Below, in pieces: positions 12,145-24,254 of a DNA stretch of 64,000 nucleotides. Source of the DNA: Sipunculus nudus (Eukaryota > Annelida > Sipuncula > Golfingiida > Sipunculidae). The notes beneath the pieces were generated by a model that did not search any database, was not told the origin of the DNA, and worked only from the letters and a program-made list of their open reading frames with translations. The position numbers and the translations under genes were made by a program. The DNA lies in NCBI GenBank assembly GCA_026874595.1, contig CM049310.1, positions 46,475,058 through 46,539,057 of the forward strand, given 5' to 3'. The stretch's first letter is position 1, and each line of letters opens with the position of its first letter.

Positions 12145-13327
12145 GGCTCGCACATCACGAGTGTTAACTCTGATGTGTTCAGATGGCGCATGGGACCGAC
12201 GATTAACATTGATTGGCATCAGGACACTTTGGGATGACATTGGCAAGTGGAAATAAGGTGAAGTGGGAATATATCATTTAGGGACCGGGACATTTTTGAA
12301 CATGTTTTTTCATTTTTAGTATCAGGTTGACGCCAATACACATCAGGATGACATCTTGATGGCTTCGGTCTGACACTTGGGGTAACACCAGGACACAATT
12401 GATAATCTACAGGGCAACAGATGTTTGGGGAGACATTGGGACAGTATGCATGAACATGTTAAAAAAGAATTAGGGTGACACATCAGAGGACACCATGGGA
12501 CATCATGCTAAATCACAACATCAGAGGGATGTCAGATTGACATTTTGATGACTCGGATACAGGGTGACATCCAGGGAAGCACATTGGGACACATCAGGAT
12601 GACATTTAGATGAAATCAGGATGACATTGTTGAAGCACATATTAGGACACAAATAGGGGTGACATTTAGATGAAAACAGGATGACATTTTGAAGCTCATT
12701 GGGACACATGGGATGATATTAGGATGACAATAGTGACATCAAGATGACATTTTGAAGCACATTGGGACACATGGGATGATATTAGGATGACATTAGGGAA
12801 GCACATTGGGACACATCAGGGTGACATTTTGATGACATCAGGGTGATATCAGGAGGACATTAGGAAGTTGGAAGCACATTTGGACACATGGGGTGACATT
12901 TTAAACAACAATGGGATGACACCAGGAAGACTTTAAGGGAAGCACATCGGGACACATTGGGTGACATTTTGATGATATTGGGGTGACATCAGGACGACAT
13001 TGGGGAAGCAAATTTGGAAACATCGGGTGACATTTGGTTGACATCTTAAAGACATCAGGATGACATTGGGGAGGCACATTTGGATACATCAGTGTGACAT
13101 TGTTGACATTTTAAATGACAATGGGATGACATCAGGATGACTTTAGTGAGGCACATTTGGACACATCGGGTTACATATAAAGATGACATTGGGGTGATGT
13201 CGGGATGACATTGGGAAAGCACATTGAGACACATCAGGTGATATTTGGAAATCATGGGGATGACATCAGGATGACGTTGGGGAAGCACATTTGGATACAT
13301 CAGGGTGATATCCGTGATGTGTGAGCC
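12145..13327. repeat. Minisatellite bounded by 15-bp inverted repeats
   Basis: The inside is an irregular array built on GATGACATCAGGATGACATT, GGGGAAGCACATT and GGACACATCAGG, with a higher period of about 55-65 bp. The left end GGCTCGCACATCACG (12,145-12,159) is the reverse complement of the right end CGTGATGTGTGAGCC (13,313-13,327) at 14 of 15 positions. The - strand ORFs at 12,521-13,300 are Cys/His/Pro-rich translations of the repeat and are not called as genes. Confidence 0.8.
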
Positions 13328-14627
13328 AGCCTCTAGGGAAAGTCAATATTAATACTGTTCACACAGTCTGTGTTGGGACAGTTGGTGTCGAGGTGCAGTG
13401 ACCCATGTAATTATATAAAATTTGTGGCCTATATGAGTTAAACATGAGCTTTCAGCTAGAGTCCCCTTGACAGGTGTTCAATGATTAATTCAGCAGCAGA
13501 TTAGAATGCTCTTTAGAAAGTCGAATTGTTTCTACTTTCTGTGCAGAAATTTGTAAAAATGATCAAAGCATATGGCAGAATGGTTCTGTGACTATTTTTA
13601 TGGTAAAATTTGGAGTAGGTCAAGGTTGGAGTAAGTGGAACGTTGTACACAATGTTTTTGTGTAAATTAAGAAAATCTAAGATACAGGTCTTAGTTTTTT
13701 TTTATTTTTTACCAAATTTTTAAGAATGGCTGTGAATAATATGGAATACCTTGACTATGCTGCGCATGTAAATTTTAGGGCAACAAAATGGGAAATAATG
13801 AAAATTTTTTGATGTTATAACTTTGACCTGGAATACAGTGGTATAATTATTATGCAGTGGCAATGAGGAGTCTGTCCATCTAATCAGTCTTTCCACTATT
13901 CATAAAAAAGTTTGTCTCAACTAATTTAATTGCTTGTTTTATCTGGTAGGGCTTGGTCTGGGGTTGTAAATAACTACAAAGAATTTTTAAATTCTTTTAA
14001 TTAAGCAAATTTATGCTAACTTTCAAAATCACAAAGAAATTGTCCTGCTTTATCTGTTTGAGCTGCGTGCCGTTATCTACCTCAGCAAAAAACAATTGAT
14101 CCTACAGGTTGGGCCTTTCATTGATGAAAAGTTCATTCCATACAAATTGCATTATTTTATGATGCGACTGTGACATGTGTGGAATAAGTCATGTCATATA
14201 GATGTTCTGGTTAGTTCATCCAGGCATAAGCCTGTTGGGCTTATGACAAGATGAGGTGATTGTCGTTCATCATTTCGGTGCATGTGTCAGAAATTTTCAA
14301 AATATTCTCTTTTAATGATTATTTCCCTGACAAATATTTGAAAATATTTATTCAGATAGGGCTGGACGTGGGCTCCTACTCAGAATTATGAAATTCATCA
14401 ATTATACTTATACATGTTTTTTTCAAAATCACAGCAGCATTGCTGCTTCTCTATTCCTCTATTTACTTTGGTTCTGTATGTTTTTATATGAAAGGGCTAG
14501 TACAATTTAACAATTCAATACAATTTTTAAATTCATTGATTATTTATATTTTTACACTTTTTCAAAATTGCAAAAGCATTGCTTTTTCTTTTTTATTTCA
14601 TTACTGACCTTGAATGTTTTATCTGAC
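13328..14627. other. No gene seen
   Basis: AT-rich unique sequence up to the transposon end at 14,628. There is no tandem array, conserved exon or long ORF apart from a chance frame that runs into the transposon. Confidence 0.5.
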
Positions 14628-16009
14628 TACCGTAAAATCTCCACTTCAAACCGCGGTTTAATCAAGAAATTAAAAATCTTTAAATCAGGTTTTTTCCTAA
14701 AAGCACTGCGGTTTTTACTAGAAGGGTTTCCTAAATATCTTCCAGGCAGACATCGTTTATGGGCCGGTGAGGTGGCGATAATATGGTGATTTTTAAGGCT
14801 GCCCATAGCAGCAGTCTTGCATGCATGGGAGCCATGTGTAAATTTATTATTTATGATTATTTGTTATTTTTAAATTAAATGTTGCTGATTATCTATCATG
14901 CGATATATAAATTGTTATAAAAATCTTAGTAATTGTCACCAAATCATACGTTTATAACACCCCTACTGTAACACAGCGGCCCACTTTGTCGGGCATTGTC
15001 AAGCAAAATTGAAATAAATGCCTACTTTTAAACCCATTTGCAGCATTATATAGCAACGTTTATTTGTTTGAAATGTAAAATGAATAAAAAACTTTTTGTA
15101 AAGGGTCTCACAATGGTGGACGTTCGTTTTAAAATTAAGATTGAGTGCCGCCATGTGCTGAAACGCTTCTGCTAAGAATATTTTGAACGGCTGTTGGTGG
15201 TAAACACAACAGCCAACTATCCCGTCCTCGCTTGCCCTGCGCAATGCTGCCTTGACAAAATGGCTCCCCACATGGGAAACTTTCTTCAAGAAAAAAACTT
15301 GCTTACCCCGACTGGCCACTTTAATTTTACTATAAAATCACTCGATTTCACGTGTCATGTTTCCTATACATGCGTATCTCGACAAGGTAACATCAGTTAC
15401 TTTTATACTTAGTTAAGTTGACCAGCGATGTTTTCAAATGCACCAGCAAATTGTGACATGGAGCGAAGTCAACGTACTATGTGACGATGATAATACCGAA
15501 GGAACTGGTATGAAAATGATTTGAATCTTCCGAGTAATTCAAGAAAATGGAATTTTCATCATAAATTAAGATTTCAAAATATTACTTTTAGACTTAAAAT
15601 ATACAGTGACTTGAAATGGATCAGCAGAATATTTTCTAAAATATAATAGAAAATCAGTAGTAAACAAGAATACAGCACGGCATATTAAATCTGTATAAAC
15701 ACGCAGAGATTAACAGGCCCTTACGACTTCCAAAACTTCATGCTTGAGTGAACCTGCAAAATGTGTTTTGATGTGTTTATATAAAATGACCAAGAAATTT
15801 TATAGTTTACAGGAATGTCAGAGTCGCATGTTGATTTCTAGATGATAGCTTGATTGTCTTGTGTCAAATCATTCCCTAGGGAAAGTTGGTGCAGTTTTAA
15901 AGGGGGGTTCTTAGTATTTGAGCCCCTGGCGGTGTCTCACCTGGGGTTTCGGCAAAGTCTGGGTGCGGTTTTGATCGGAAGTGCAGTTTTAACTGGAGAT
16001 TTTAGGGTA
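14628..16009. mobile_element. Non-autonomous DNA transposon, copy 1 (TA target)
   Basis: Left end TA|CCGTAAAATCTCCACTT; right end the inverse, AACTGGAGATTTTAGGG|TA. The ends are terminal inverted repeats of at least 20 bp followed by AACCGCGG / GCGGTT motifs. The body is about 1.38 kb and carries no transposase-like frame. It is directly repeated at 24,253-26,153. The + orientation is arbitrary. A - strand frame opening MASRGKQVFFLKKVS (15,319 downward) is shared with copy 2 but diverges after about 15 residues, so it is probably not a protein. Confidence 0.85.
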
Positions 16010-17940
16010 TACCAGGTTCCGTCTTTATTTCATACACTGTGAAAATAGCATAATTTTGTTGTCTGTGACACCAGATGAGCATTATACTAACTGTTTTGGT
16101 TCTAAGCTTTGCAAGGTTTTCCATATTACTTATGCCATTCAGTCATTAATTTGTTTTGCATCTATTAAATTTTGTGTGTACTCAATTTGATGTTTACATT
16201 TTTTGTGAGGAAATTACCCTGTGCAGTAGCTGATTGTTAGATACCTTGCAGCTTACACAGCAGTACGCTGTAGCATGTAATAGTATCTCCGCATTCTTGC
16301 AAAAGGTAGATTATGGTTAGATTACCAGCCACTTTTTGGGTCTTTAACAACACAAGTGCAATTAGTCTTAGACATAAAATAATACTTGTTTTGAACTTCA
16401 AAATGAATTTGTAGTTATTTGGTTAAGTGGAAAAAAATACGTGTCAGCATTTTGGCATGTCATAATTGGCTTTCCTGACCTGTACCTTGATTTTGATTAG
16501 GAGTTAATTCTGAATATCTGACAATGGACGCAATTTATGCTGACTGCTTAAAAAAAAAAGAAATTGGCTACCTTCCTGCGTGTGCTTAGAAAAAATCAAT
16601 ATTACTGTACTAAAATTCAGTAAACATTGTTACTCTCTTATTTATTTTAATTCATTTGAACTTGCAAATAAAAATAGTTTATTTTGATTAATTAAAACTT
16701 TTGTAATGGATTTGTTGGTGATTAGATGGGCCTCTGTAGCCAGAGCACCTTGTCTCCATGTGTGTGTACAGTATTCCTGCCTTTTAAGTAGCTGAAATGT
16801 TTATAAAATATGATAGAATAAATATAAAAAATGATAATGTATCATAGTACCATTAGTTTATATTTTCTGAAACTAATAATGTTCATGGAATCCTATTTTA
16901 TGCCATCCCTTATTCTGTTGTCTTGTTTAAAAAAAGTTCTAAACCTAATTAACGAAATATTGAATTTTTTCCAAATCTGATATTACTCAAGAAGTATGCA
17001 AAAGGTTAATTTAACTTAAGAATTGTTCAAATATTAAGAAAAAATCTCAAATTTTAAGATAAAACATATCTTTAAACTGCATTGGTAACATGATTAAAAA
17101 TTAAATTATTAAAAGAAAAGTAATTCTTCCATTAAAAACTATAATCAAAATTTAAATATCCTGTGGATAACTTGTTTAATGTTAATAAATGGTTTGAAAT
17201 ATTCTAAATTACCTTGGTTCCATTTTTAAAACTTTTTTTTTTTTCATTTATTTATTTTTTATAAATGTTAGATGGTAGAACAATTAGTGCTGATATTGTA
17301 ATGTGCATATGATAAACCTTGAATCATAACCATTATCTGCTATAAAATTTGAATATTTAAAAGTTAAATATATTAAATAAGTATTAAAACTTCGTAAATA
17401 CACCTAAGTGATGACATTGGTAATTTATTCTATATGATATATTAGAAACTTATTTTGATAATTGTTTCAAAAGAATAACATGTTGATTTGTTCTATAGTA
17501 TATAATATAACATCTTAAAAATATGTGAAAGGGGTTTTCTCATATTTCAGTTATATCATGCAAAAACAAAATCCTTTAAAACCAAACTTTAAGTCATGTT
17601 TTAAAGAATATTTCATAGTAAAAAAAATACTTCTAATAATCTTAAAAATCTTTATAATGATTTTAAAATAATCTTAGTGTATCTCATGAAGACTTTTAAA
17701 TTGTTGGAAAAAGGTTAAAAATTGAACTGTTAATAATATCATGTTAAAGATATCAAGATAATTGTTTTAATACTATTTAGATGATATTTGAATATTATTA
17801 TCAAGATAATTGTTTAAATATATTATTTCAATATTGACTTGTTTATAAAAGAAGGAAATTTAAGCATCAACCATTATTAATTTCTTATCACCTTTCAGCC
17901 TGACTGTTGTTGGCATTTGCTTCGTTTATGTTTGTCAGAA
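16010..17940. other. AT-rich gene-free stretch
   Basis: Very AT-rich, especially 16,800-17,880, with short direct similarities such as ATCAAGATAATTGTTT twice near 17,750-17,815. No exon, array or element terminus was recognised. Confidence 0.55.
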
Positions 17941-18250
17941 TTACTTAGTCAGATTCATGCAGTTTTCTTGCATTATCATCTGTTGACTGAACCTGGGCTG
18001 TCCACTGGTGTTGATTTTGTACTGAAGTTGTTCAGGATTGGGGTGGTTGAAATCTGGTGGGAGTGTGAGACCCGATGCCATCCATTGTCTCGGTAATCCA
18101 CACAAGAGATGGCTCGAGTCACTGGTTGGGGTCTGAGGGGAGGTTGGGAAGCATTCTGAGGCATTGTGGGATGTCCCATATTGATACACGGACAGATCCT
18201 CCACTCTTCTAGGAGGGGTCCCCTTGTAGCTTGGGGTGGGATGTTGGGTC
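17941..18250 (-). CDS. Exon E3-like of the inverted paralogue, unrecognised
   Basis: On the - strand an acceptor, CTGCTTTCCAG, precedes 18,250. The frame then runs 102 codons to TAA at 17,943-17,941; it is also open upstream to an ATG near 18,279. The protein is Ser/Thr/Pro/Gln-rich with no transmembrane segment: it includes TQHPTPSYKGTPPRR, YQYGTSHNASECFP, TSPQTPTSDSSHLL, LPPDFNHPNPEQLQYK and QPRFSQQMIMQE. The acceptor phase (2) equals the phase left by the candidate donor at the end of E2-type exons. Its + strand homologue (11,729-12,060) has a broken frame, while this one is intact. The end may instead be a splice donor (CTAA|GTAATT) rather than the stop. It could also be the only exon of a small gene or a decayed copy that has stayed open by chance. 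Confidence 0.5.
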
Positions 18251-18769
18251 CTGGAAAGCAGCTGCAACTTAACTCCCATTATCTATACAAGTGCAACACT
18301 AATGGTTAAATAGTATGTTTTATGTAAACAGAATTTATATTTAATGATATAAAAAAATTTAAATTCACAATTAGCAATATAAATTTGATTAATTAAAGGA
18401 ATTTTTTGCAGATATGAATTTTAAGTATAAAGAAAGATTTTTTTTTGAATTAGTCAAATTATAAATTTGAAACCAAAAACAATATTTGCATCACTCCAGT
18501 TGTTGCCTAAACATTGGATGTATCAAAAGTAATCAGTTGTGGCCACGGTCTTGATTTATTTCATTTTTGGAAGTTCATGAATATTACAATTAGTTCTCTA
18601 TTATTCTCATGCATATTATTTATTATAACTAGTTGTGCAATCCATGTAAAATATTAAATAGTTTATAATATAACTATTATTATTAGGGAAATGTTGATAT
18701 AGGTCATCACCCTTGTTTGACAATTAATAATTCATAAACTAGAACTCTGCAAGCCTCCACTATATTTGG
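18251..18769. other. Flank of E3-like exon, no further gene
   Basis: Homology with the + copy continues to about 18,305 (GTATAGATAATGGG against GTATAGACAACGGG). The rest is AT-rich and featureless. Confidence 0.5.
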
Positions 18770-19110
18770 GGATTGGGGGGGGGGGGTCCGTTATATGGTT
18801 GGGATGCTCCTGAAACTGTTTGCATTCATTTATTAGGCATTTATTGCATTTATTTATTCTTTGATGTACCAGAATTGGGATCATGAGCCAGATCCACACC
18901 AAATCTAAAACTTCTTCAATGACCCAATCCTGAAAAGGTGTGACAAATTTCATGAGGTACCATTCATGATTGAGGGAAAATGTTATGAACAAACACACAA
19001 CAGAAGCACAAACACACATGAACGGGGATAATCGAATGCTCCCTCCTGGCTTCAAAATATCCCAGAAGACCAGGCCCCTCCACTCTCCACAGACAATATT
19101 TATTTCAAAG
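18770..19110. repeat. Probable dispersed repeat with poly-G start
   Basis: A G-run near 18,773-18,787 is followed by text of the kind common in mollusc repeats (ACTTCTTCAATGACCCA, ATGAACGGGGATAAT). The 147-codon - strand frame at 18,732-19,175 runs through it; it has a Pro run made by the G-tract and no recognisable domain, so it is not called. Confidence 0.45.
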
Positions 19111-19264
19111 AAAAATGTAAAATTGTGTTGTACCAATTTAGGGCATATATTTCTAATATTTCTTGTCAGAGCCATTGATAAACTTGTCTATTTCTTCCAT
19201 AATTTCTTGTCCGAAGGGATGGAGAATTGTCTTGGTGGTAGAACTAGTCTCTTTTAACTGAGAA

Positions 19265-20234
19265 AAGGTTTGGTCAATCACTGTTATTTTCTAGTGATGA
19301 TACCAGTTAATAAATGTCCATCTGTTTTCTTCCATACAGTAAGTTTTGTTGGTGATAGACATCCTCTTTCCCCACTGAGAACAGGTTTGATCTATAATCA
19401 TTATTTTCTAGTGATGATAGCAATGGATGGCTCACAGAATTAGGTCAATATGATCCTATTTCTGGTTTTCAAGATTTCTCAAGGACTTTCCTGGATTTAA
19501 AGTCATACAGTGATAGACACCTTTCCCATGAGAACAAAGTTAGGAAATCAGCATGTACCGATGGCCCTGGGTGTCCAAATTTTCTTCTCCTTGCAGAAAG
19601 CTTTGTGACAGAAAACACTTTTTCTACTGAGAACAAGAGGTCTATCATTATCTTTGATGATGATGCCACTGGATGTCCATATTTCTCATAGCAGATTGAG
19701 TTTTCTTGATGATGGACATGATCTTTACAATGAAAACAAGTTCTGTCCATCATTATATTTGGTGATGATGCCACTGGATGTCCATATTTACTTCTCAATA
19801 CAGATGGAGTTTTCTTGGTGATGGACATGATCTTTCCAATGAGAACAAGTAAGGTCCATTATCTTTGGTGATGATGCCACTCAATGTCTATATTTACTTC
19901 TCAATACAGATGAAGTTTTCTTGGTGGTAGAAACCATTTTTTCTATGAGAACAAGTTTGGTCCATCGAGTGATAATGTCACTGGTGTCCATTTTTTTTTC
20001 TCCTGCATACAGATGGACAGTTATCTGATGATGTCACTGGGTGTACATATTGTCTACTCTATGTATAGAGAGAGCTGTAACTGACAGAAACCCCTCTTTA
20101 AATAAAGGATTTTTGGTGGAGGCCAGGACAAGTTTTTTTTTAAACTTAACAATATTCGCAGACAAGGTTTGTCCTTGATCTTGCTGAATTACTGCATTGT
20201 TAGCCCAAGGCATCTTTCGTGACACCATTGTCAA
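19265..20234. repeat. Tandem array, unit about 105 bp, left part
   Basis: The phrase GATGATGCCACTGGATGTCC recurs near 19,659, 19,764 and 19,868, with looser copies on both sides. Each unit also has TTACTTCTCAATACAGATG, TTTTCTTGGTGATGGACATG and GAGAACAAGT. Units degrade towards 19,265 and after 20,050. The array resumes at 20,606 beyond a SINE. Confidence 0.85.
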
Positions 20235-20605
20235 TTTTTTTGGTGTTTTGTTTTAAATGCTTGCTTAACTAGGCACCATGTGTGTACATCTGCAGAATTC
20301 CATTCCGGTATCAGAATATGTGACAGGGGCTTACATACAATAATCCTGGTGTCAACCAGGCTTGGTGTACCACTCCCACAGGTCCTGGGTGTGTGTCACC
20401 CTCATTGCTGTGTGATTACAACAAGGAACCCCTGAAAGGTGAATTTTTTTGTGAATGCATGAACAAATGTTGGGCACAGTCTCCTCATTAAGCCTGCAGA
20501 GGGCTCACCCTGGATTGTGGCCAGTTGAAAAATCTCACTGCCTTGGCTGAAGTTCAAACTCCTCTAGCTTTGAGTCCTGTGTTCTACCGCTAGATGATGG
20601 AAGCC
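20235..20605 (-). mobile_element. tRNA-derived SINE (- strand)
   Basis: Reading the - strand from about 20,605, the sequence has an A-box-like CTAGCGGTAGAACACAGG and a B-box-like GAGTTTGAACTTC about 45 bp later, the spacing of a tRNA-type internal promoter. About 270 bp of unrelated tail follow. It splits the 105-bp array, so it is younger than the array. The exact tail end is uncertain. The cloverleaf is not intact, so it is not a tRNA gene. Confidence 0.55.
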
Positions 20606-20930
20606 GGTTACTGAGAGCAAGTTTTGTCCATCTTTTTGTCTATCTTTATTATCTTTTGGCGATGATGCCACTGGATATCCATATTTACTTCTCAAATGGG
20701 TTTTTTTTTTTTTTTTGGTCAGAGACCCCAACTGTCCCATTAGGACAAGTTTGGTCCAAAAAATTATTAATCTTGTGAAAATGTGACTGATATTTTGTTC
20801 TCCATATATATGGACAGTTGGTGATAGAACTGATCTTTCCCTGGAGAACACATTGGTCCATTAATATTATCTTAAGCCAATGGATGTCCATACTTTCTTT
20901 TTCAAAGAGGTAGAGAGTTGTCAGTTGAAA
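20606..20930. repeat. Tandem array, unit about 105 bp, right part
   Basis: It resumes with GTTTTGTCCATC...GGCGATGATGCCACTGGAT and continues through about three worn units. An 18-base T-run lies near 20,701-20,718. Confidence 0.75.
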
Positions 20931-22449
20931 GATGCTACTTTGTCCATACTTTGTTTTATATACAAATGAAGGAGAGTACTATACACATTGCCCACCCCCC
21001 CTAGAAACAAGGCCCATGCAATACATTTATTGTTAACTCTTGTATTTATGCTATAAATATACCATCCTGAGATTAATTATACGTTTTGGTATAAGTGTCA
21101 GTATAATCACCCCCTTTAAATGACCTAGAGCTTTGTCTTCTGTATGTCTTTACATTACTACATGTCTGTCTGTACTCTATCTCCTGAGGGGGATGAGATG
21201 TTATATTTCGCATCATTTCATCCATATTTCATTTTCATTATCATCACATTCATTGATTGCCCTTGCTTACAACAGTGTGTATTGCAGCTGGAATTTGCAT
21301 GTACTCCATAACAATATTATACATGTTGAATGTCATTTACTGTTGTGCAATTTATGTATTCATAGCTCACTTTGACATAATATTTAACTGTCCACTTATC
21401 TTCAAATTCTTCCATTTTCCACTACAGAAATAATATTATTTCAATGGTCCCTCTGTCAGTAATTTAATTCCAGTGCCTATCATGGTACTTTCTAGGTAAA
21501 CTACCATTTTTCACCATTTAATGTAAAGCATATCAGCATTGTCACGGGTGGACTCAAGGAATAGTTAGCAGGGCTTCCAATGACTCTATATATTTTCATC
21601 CAATGACTCATATTTTCGAATGAAAAAATTTTCTCCTATATCTTCCAGCATTAAGATGATCCATATATTCCAATATTTTCACTGATGTCCAAATATGTTT
21701 CCAATGTAATGGTTATTACAGGATTATTCGTTCTACAGACCTTTTATTATTGAAAATATGCACAGCTCTTTTGTAGAACTATATGCAGTTGTTGCAGTCA
21801 TACTTGTAAGTAAAGTAATCTTAATCAATTTAAACAGACCTTATTTAGATGCTGTTTGGAGGATTGACGGTCATGTTAATTTACTGTGTAAAAATGATTG
21901 TCAAGATTGGTATAGTGGAAAACTCCCTAGACATTTCCCATATTTTTTTGTTTGGTCCAATGAAATTCCTATATTTTATGGTTGGGAGACCTGAGTTAGG
22001 TTTATTTACATTTTTGCCAAAATTTGGCTAACCCTCCACTTACAATGGCCACAGTTCATGTAAAACCCATATTTTGATGTATTATGGTGTGACATTCTCC
22101 AGGGGAGAGAAGGTAAATACATATCAGTGATACTTGCATGATACTCTCTATATAGATATAACCTTTTCTTATCATCATGTGCCTTTAAATTCCAGCTGTA
22201 ATGCACGGGTTTTCAGATGTATCTGACATTTTAAAGGTGCAACATAATTTTGTTTATATCTATATTAATTTATATATCAACATGATAAAAACTAATATGT
22301 ATGTCAATACATGAATATTCATGATCTGTACACATTATTAAATGCAAATAATTCATGTGCACTCTGCCACAAAACAGAGCAGTCCGGTATCAAGTGGGAC
22401 ATGATATAATACTAATATGGTCTGTGGACCCTGAAAGATAATTATTGTA
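20931..22449. other. No gene seen
   Basis: AT-rich unique DNA. Short C/T-rich patches occur near 21,000 and 21,640. The ORFs at 21,133-21,375 and 21,758-21,994 have no paralogue, splice context or domain I recognise. Confidence 0.5.
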
Positions 22450-22640
22450 TGAACATTTTGGAAAACACCATTTGCTTAACATGCATAACCAAAAATTCTT
22501 TGTTTTGTGTTTGGGACATTTTTGAACATATTTGAAACCACCATTTGCTAAACTTAATTCTTTGTCTTTTATTTGGGACATTTTGGAACATATTTGAAAC
22601 CACCATCTGCTGAACTTGCATAACTAAAGTTTCTTTTTCT
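22450..22640. repeat. Three tandem units of about 65-75 bp
   Basis: The phrases TTTGGGACATTTT, GAACATATTTGAAACCACCA and TGCTAAACTT repeat three times. A CA/TA-rich microsatellite follows at about 22,702-22,745. Confidence 0.75.
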
Positions 22641-22864
22641 TGTTTTTTTAGTAGTCATTGGAGTTCTCGCAACTCAACCTTTGTATAAATGTAAAATATT
22701 CACACACACACATATATCTATATTACATTATATATATATATGTATTATGTTGCACCTTTAAGCATCTACTTTTCTTGATCTTGTGTACCATTTTGTAACT
22801 ATTACATAAATTATTATTAATTATATATTATATATAATTCATACTTAGTTACTGTAGATCCACA

Positions 22865-23655
22865 TTTTTAGCTCTGCTGACTGTAAGTCATTTGAGCTAT
22901 ATATTAAAGATGGCCCTTCGTCCATCATCTGTTGGCCATTTTGCCTTGTGTCTTTAAACATGACACGCATAATCATCAGACCTAGAAACTTCCGACTTTA
23001 AATTCAAGATGCTTCAAGATGAGAAATCTTTGAAACCCTAAAGTTCTAGGCTCATATTGACCCAATTCTGTGAGCTATTTGGCAAAACATTTGCATCTTT
23101 AAAGTCGCACCTCTTATTATTCAAGGATGCTGAGCAAATATTATTTTTTCTCCTAATGTATAGATGATATGCCTCCTCTACACCAGTCTATCTCAGGAAC
23201 CACTGGTGTCGAGAACATGAAATTTAAGGGCAAATTTGGCTGGTGTCATTGTAAGCTGCACATGTCACTTGTAGATGCATTGGCTTGGTTTCTGTGAGTC
23301 AAATCATCTTTAACATCTGACTAATTGTCAGAAATAAACACTTCACCTTTTATGTAAAGGTAAAACCCTTTGGAGAGCACATGGAACTAATTGAGTTTGA
23401 ATTTAAATTAATTATATTGAAAACGGCAGCTAAATGATTGTAAAAATTTTGGGTGCAGTAATATTTGATGCCAAATATCAGTTTGATGCTCAGCAATGCC
23501 TAAATATAAGCATTAGACCTGGAATGTTCAAACTTAATATACATGCAGACATGGCCACTCTTCATAAAGCCAAAATTAGGTCACTGTAACCTATTTGTTC
23601 TATGACCTCAACAGTGTCTGAATCAGCTGAATGTTATGGCCCATTGGCCACTCTG
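22865..23655 (+). mobile_element. Mollusc dispersed element, compact copy
   Basis: It opens TTTTTAGCTCTGCTGACTGT at 22,865, with CTTCGTCCATCATC where other copies are GTCC-rich. It closes TCAGCTGAATGTTATGGCCC...GGCCACTCTGT at about 23,655. At about 790 bp it is the clearest end-to-end copy in the window. It has no coding frame. Confidence 0.6.
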
Positions 23656-23879
23656 TACAAATATGATCATCTTTGCAAATATTGTAAACTATTATTTATA
23701 GGTTGTTCACTGCCTCTGAACATTTCTCCCTACTTGACTCGCTTGTGGTTTAAAATTGCTGAAGCAAATTACTTCAAATTACTTTTTTTATCTTTTGTGT
23801 TAGCTATCATCAGCATAAGCCAGAGCAATTAATTTATTACATCTTTATATTACAGGTTTCATCTTCAATATATTACAAC

Positions 23880-24254
23880 TATCCTGTAGTATTACTCATT
23901 TATTAATCAGAAAAGACTTAAACAATATTTTCAAAGCTGATACCAAGATGATTAACTTCTTGGTGTTAAAAACTCCTTAAAGCAGTAATCTACTTTAAAA
24001 AAATGTTAACATAATTTTCATTCCTGCTTATTGCATATTTTAATTTCTTTGTGTTAAATATACTTTCTCTACAGCAGTACTCTATATCAGAAAACTTTTT
24101 CAAAAAATTTTCAGTGCCGCTTCTTGAATAAAAACTTCTTGGTGTAAAAAGAGACTAGAGCAGTAGTCTTTATATATAGTCTAAAAAATTATTTTCAGTG
24201 CTGCTTATCGAATGTTTAAATTCTTGTTGTTGAAAGCCTTTCTCTTAAGCAGTA
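23880..24254. repeat. Tandem array, unit about 85-90 bp, split by a transposon
   Basis: The phrases AGCAGTA(A/C/G)TCT, TTTTCAGTGC(C/T)GCTT and TTCTTG(G/T)TGTTAAA repeat four times. The array is interrupted at 24,253 by the TA transposon and resumes at 26,152 (GTCTCTATCAAAAACACTTA...ATCAGTGCTG). Confidence 0.75.

Noticed and set aside
12521-13300. Cys/His/Pro-rich - strand frames resembling a zinc-finger protein
   Set aside because: They come from the GATGACAT/GGGACACAT minisatellite; there is no regular C2H2 spacing or conserved frame.
14999-15319. 106-codon - strand frame shared in part with 25,288-25,578 (MASRGKQVFFLKKVS)
   Set aside because: It lies in the non-autonomous transposon; the two copies diverge by frameshift after about 15 residues.
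18732-19175. 147-codon - strand frame
   Set aside because: It crosses a poly-G tract and dispersed-repeat text, with no domain, paralogue or splice sites.
20540-20607. tRNA gene
   Set aside because: A- and B-box-like sequences are present but the stems do not pair and a SINE-like tail follows.
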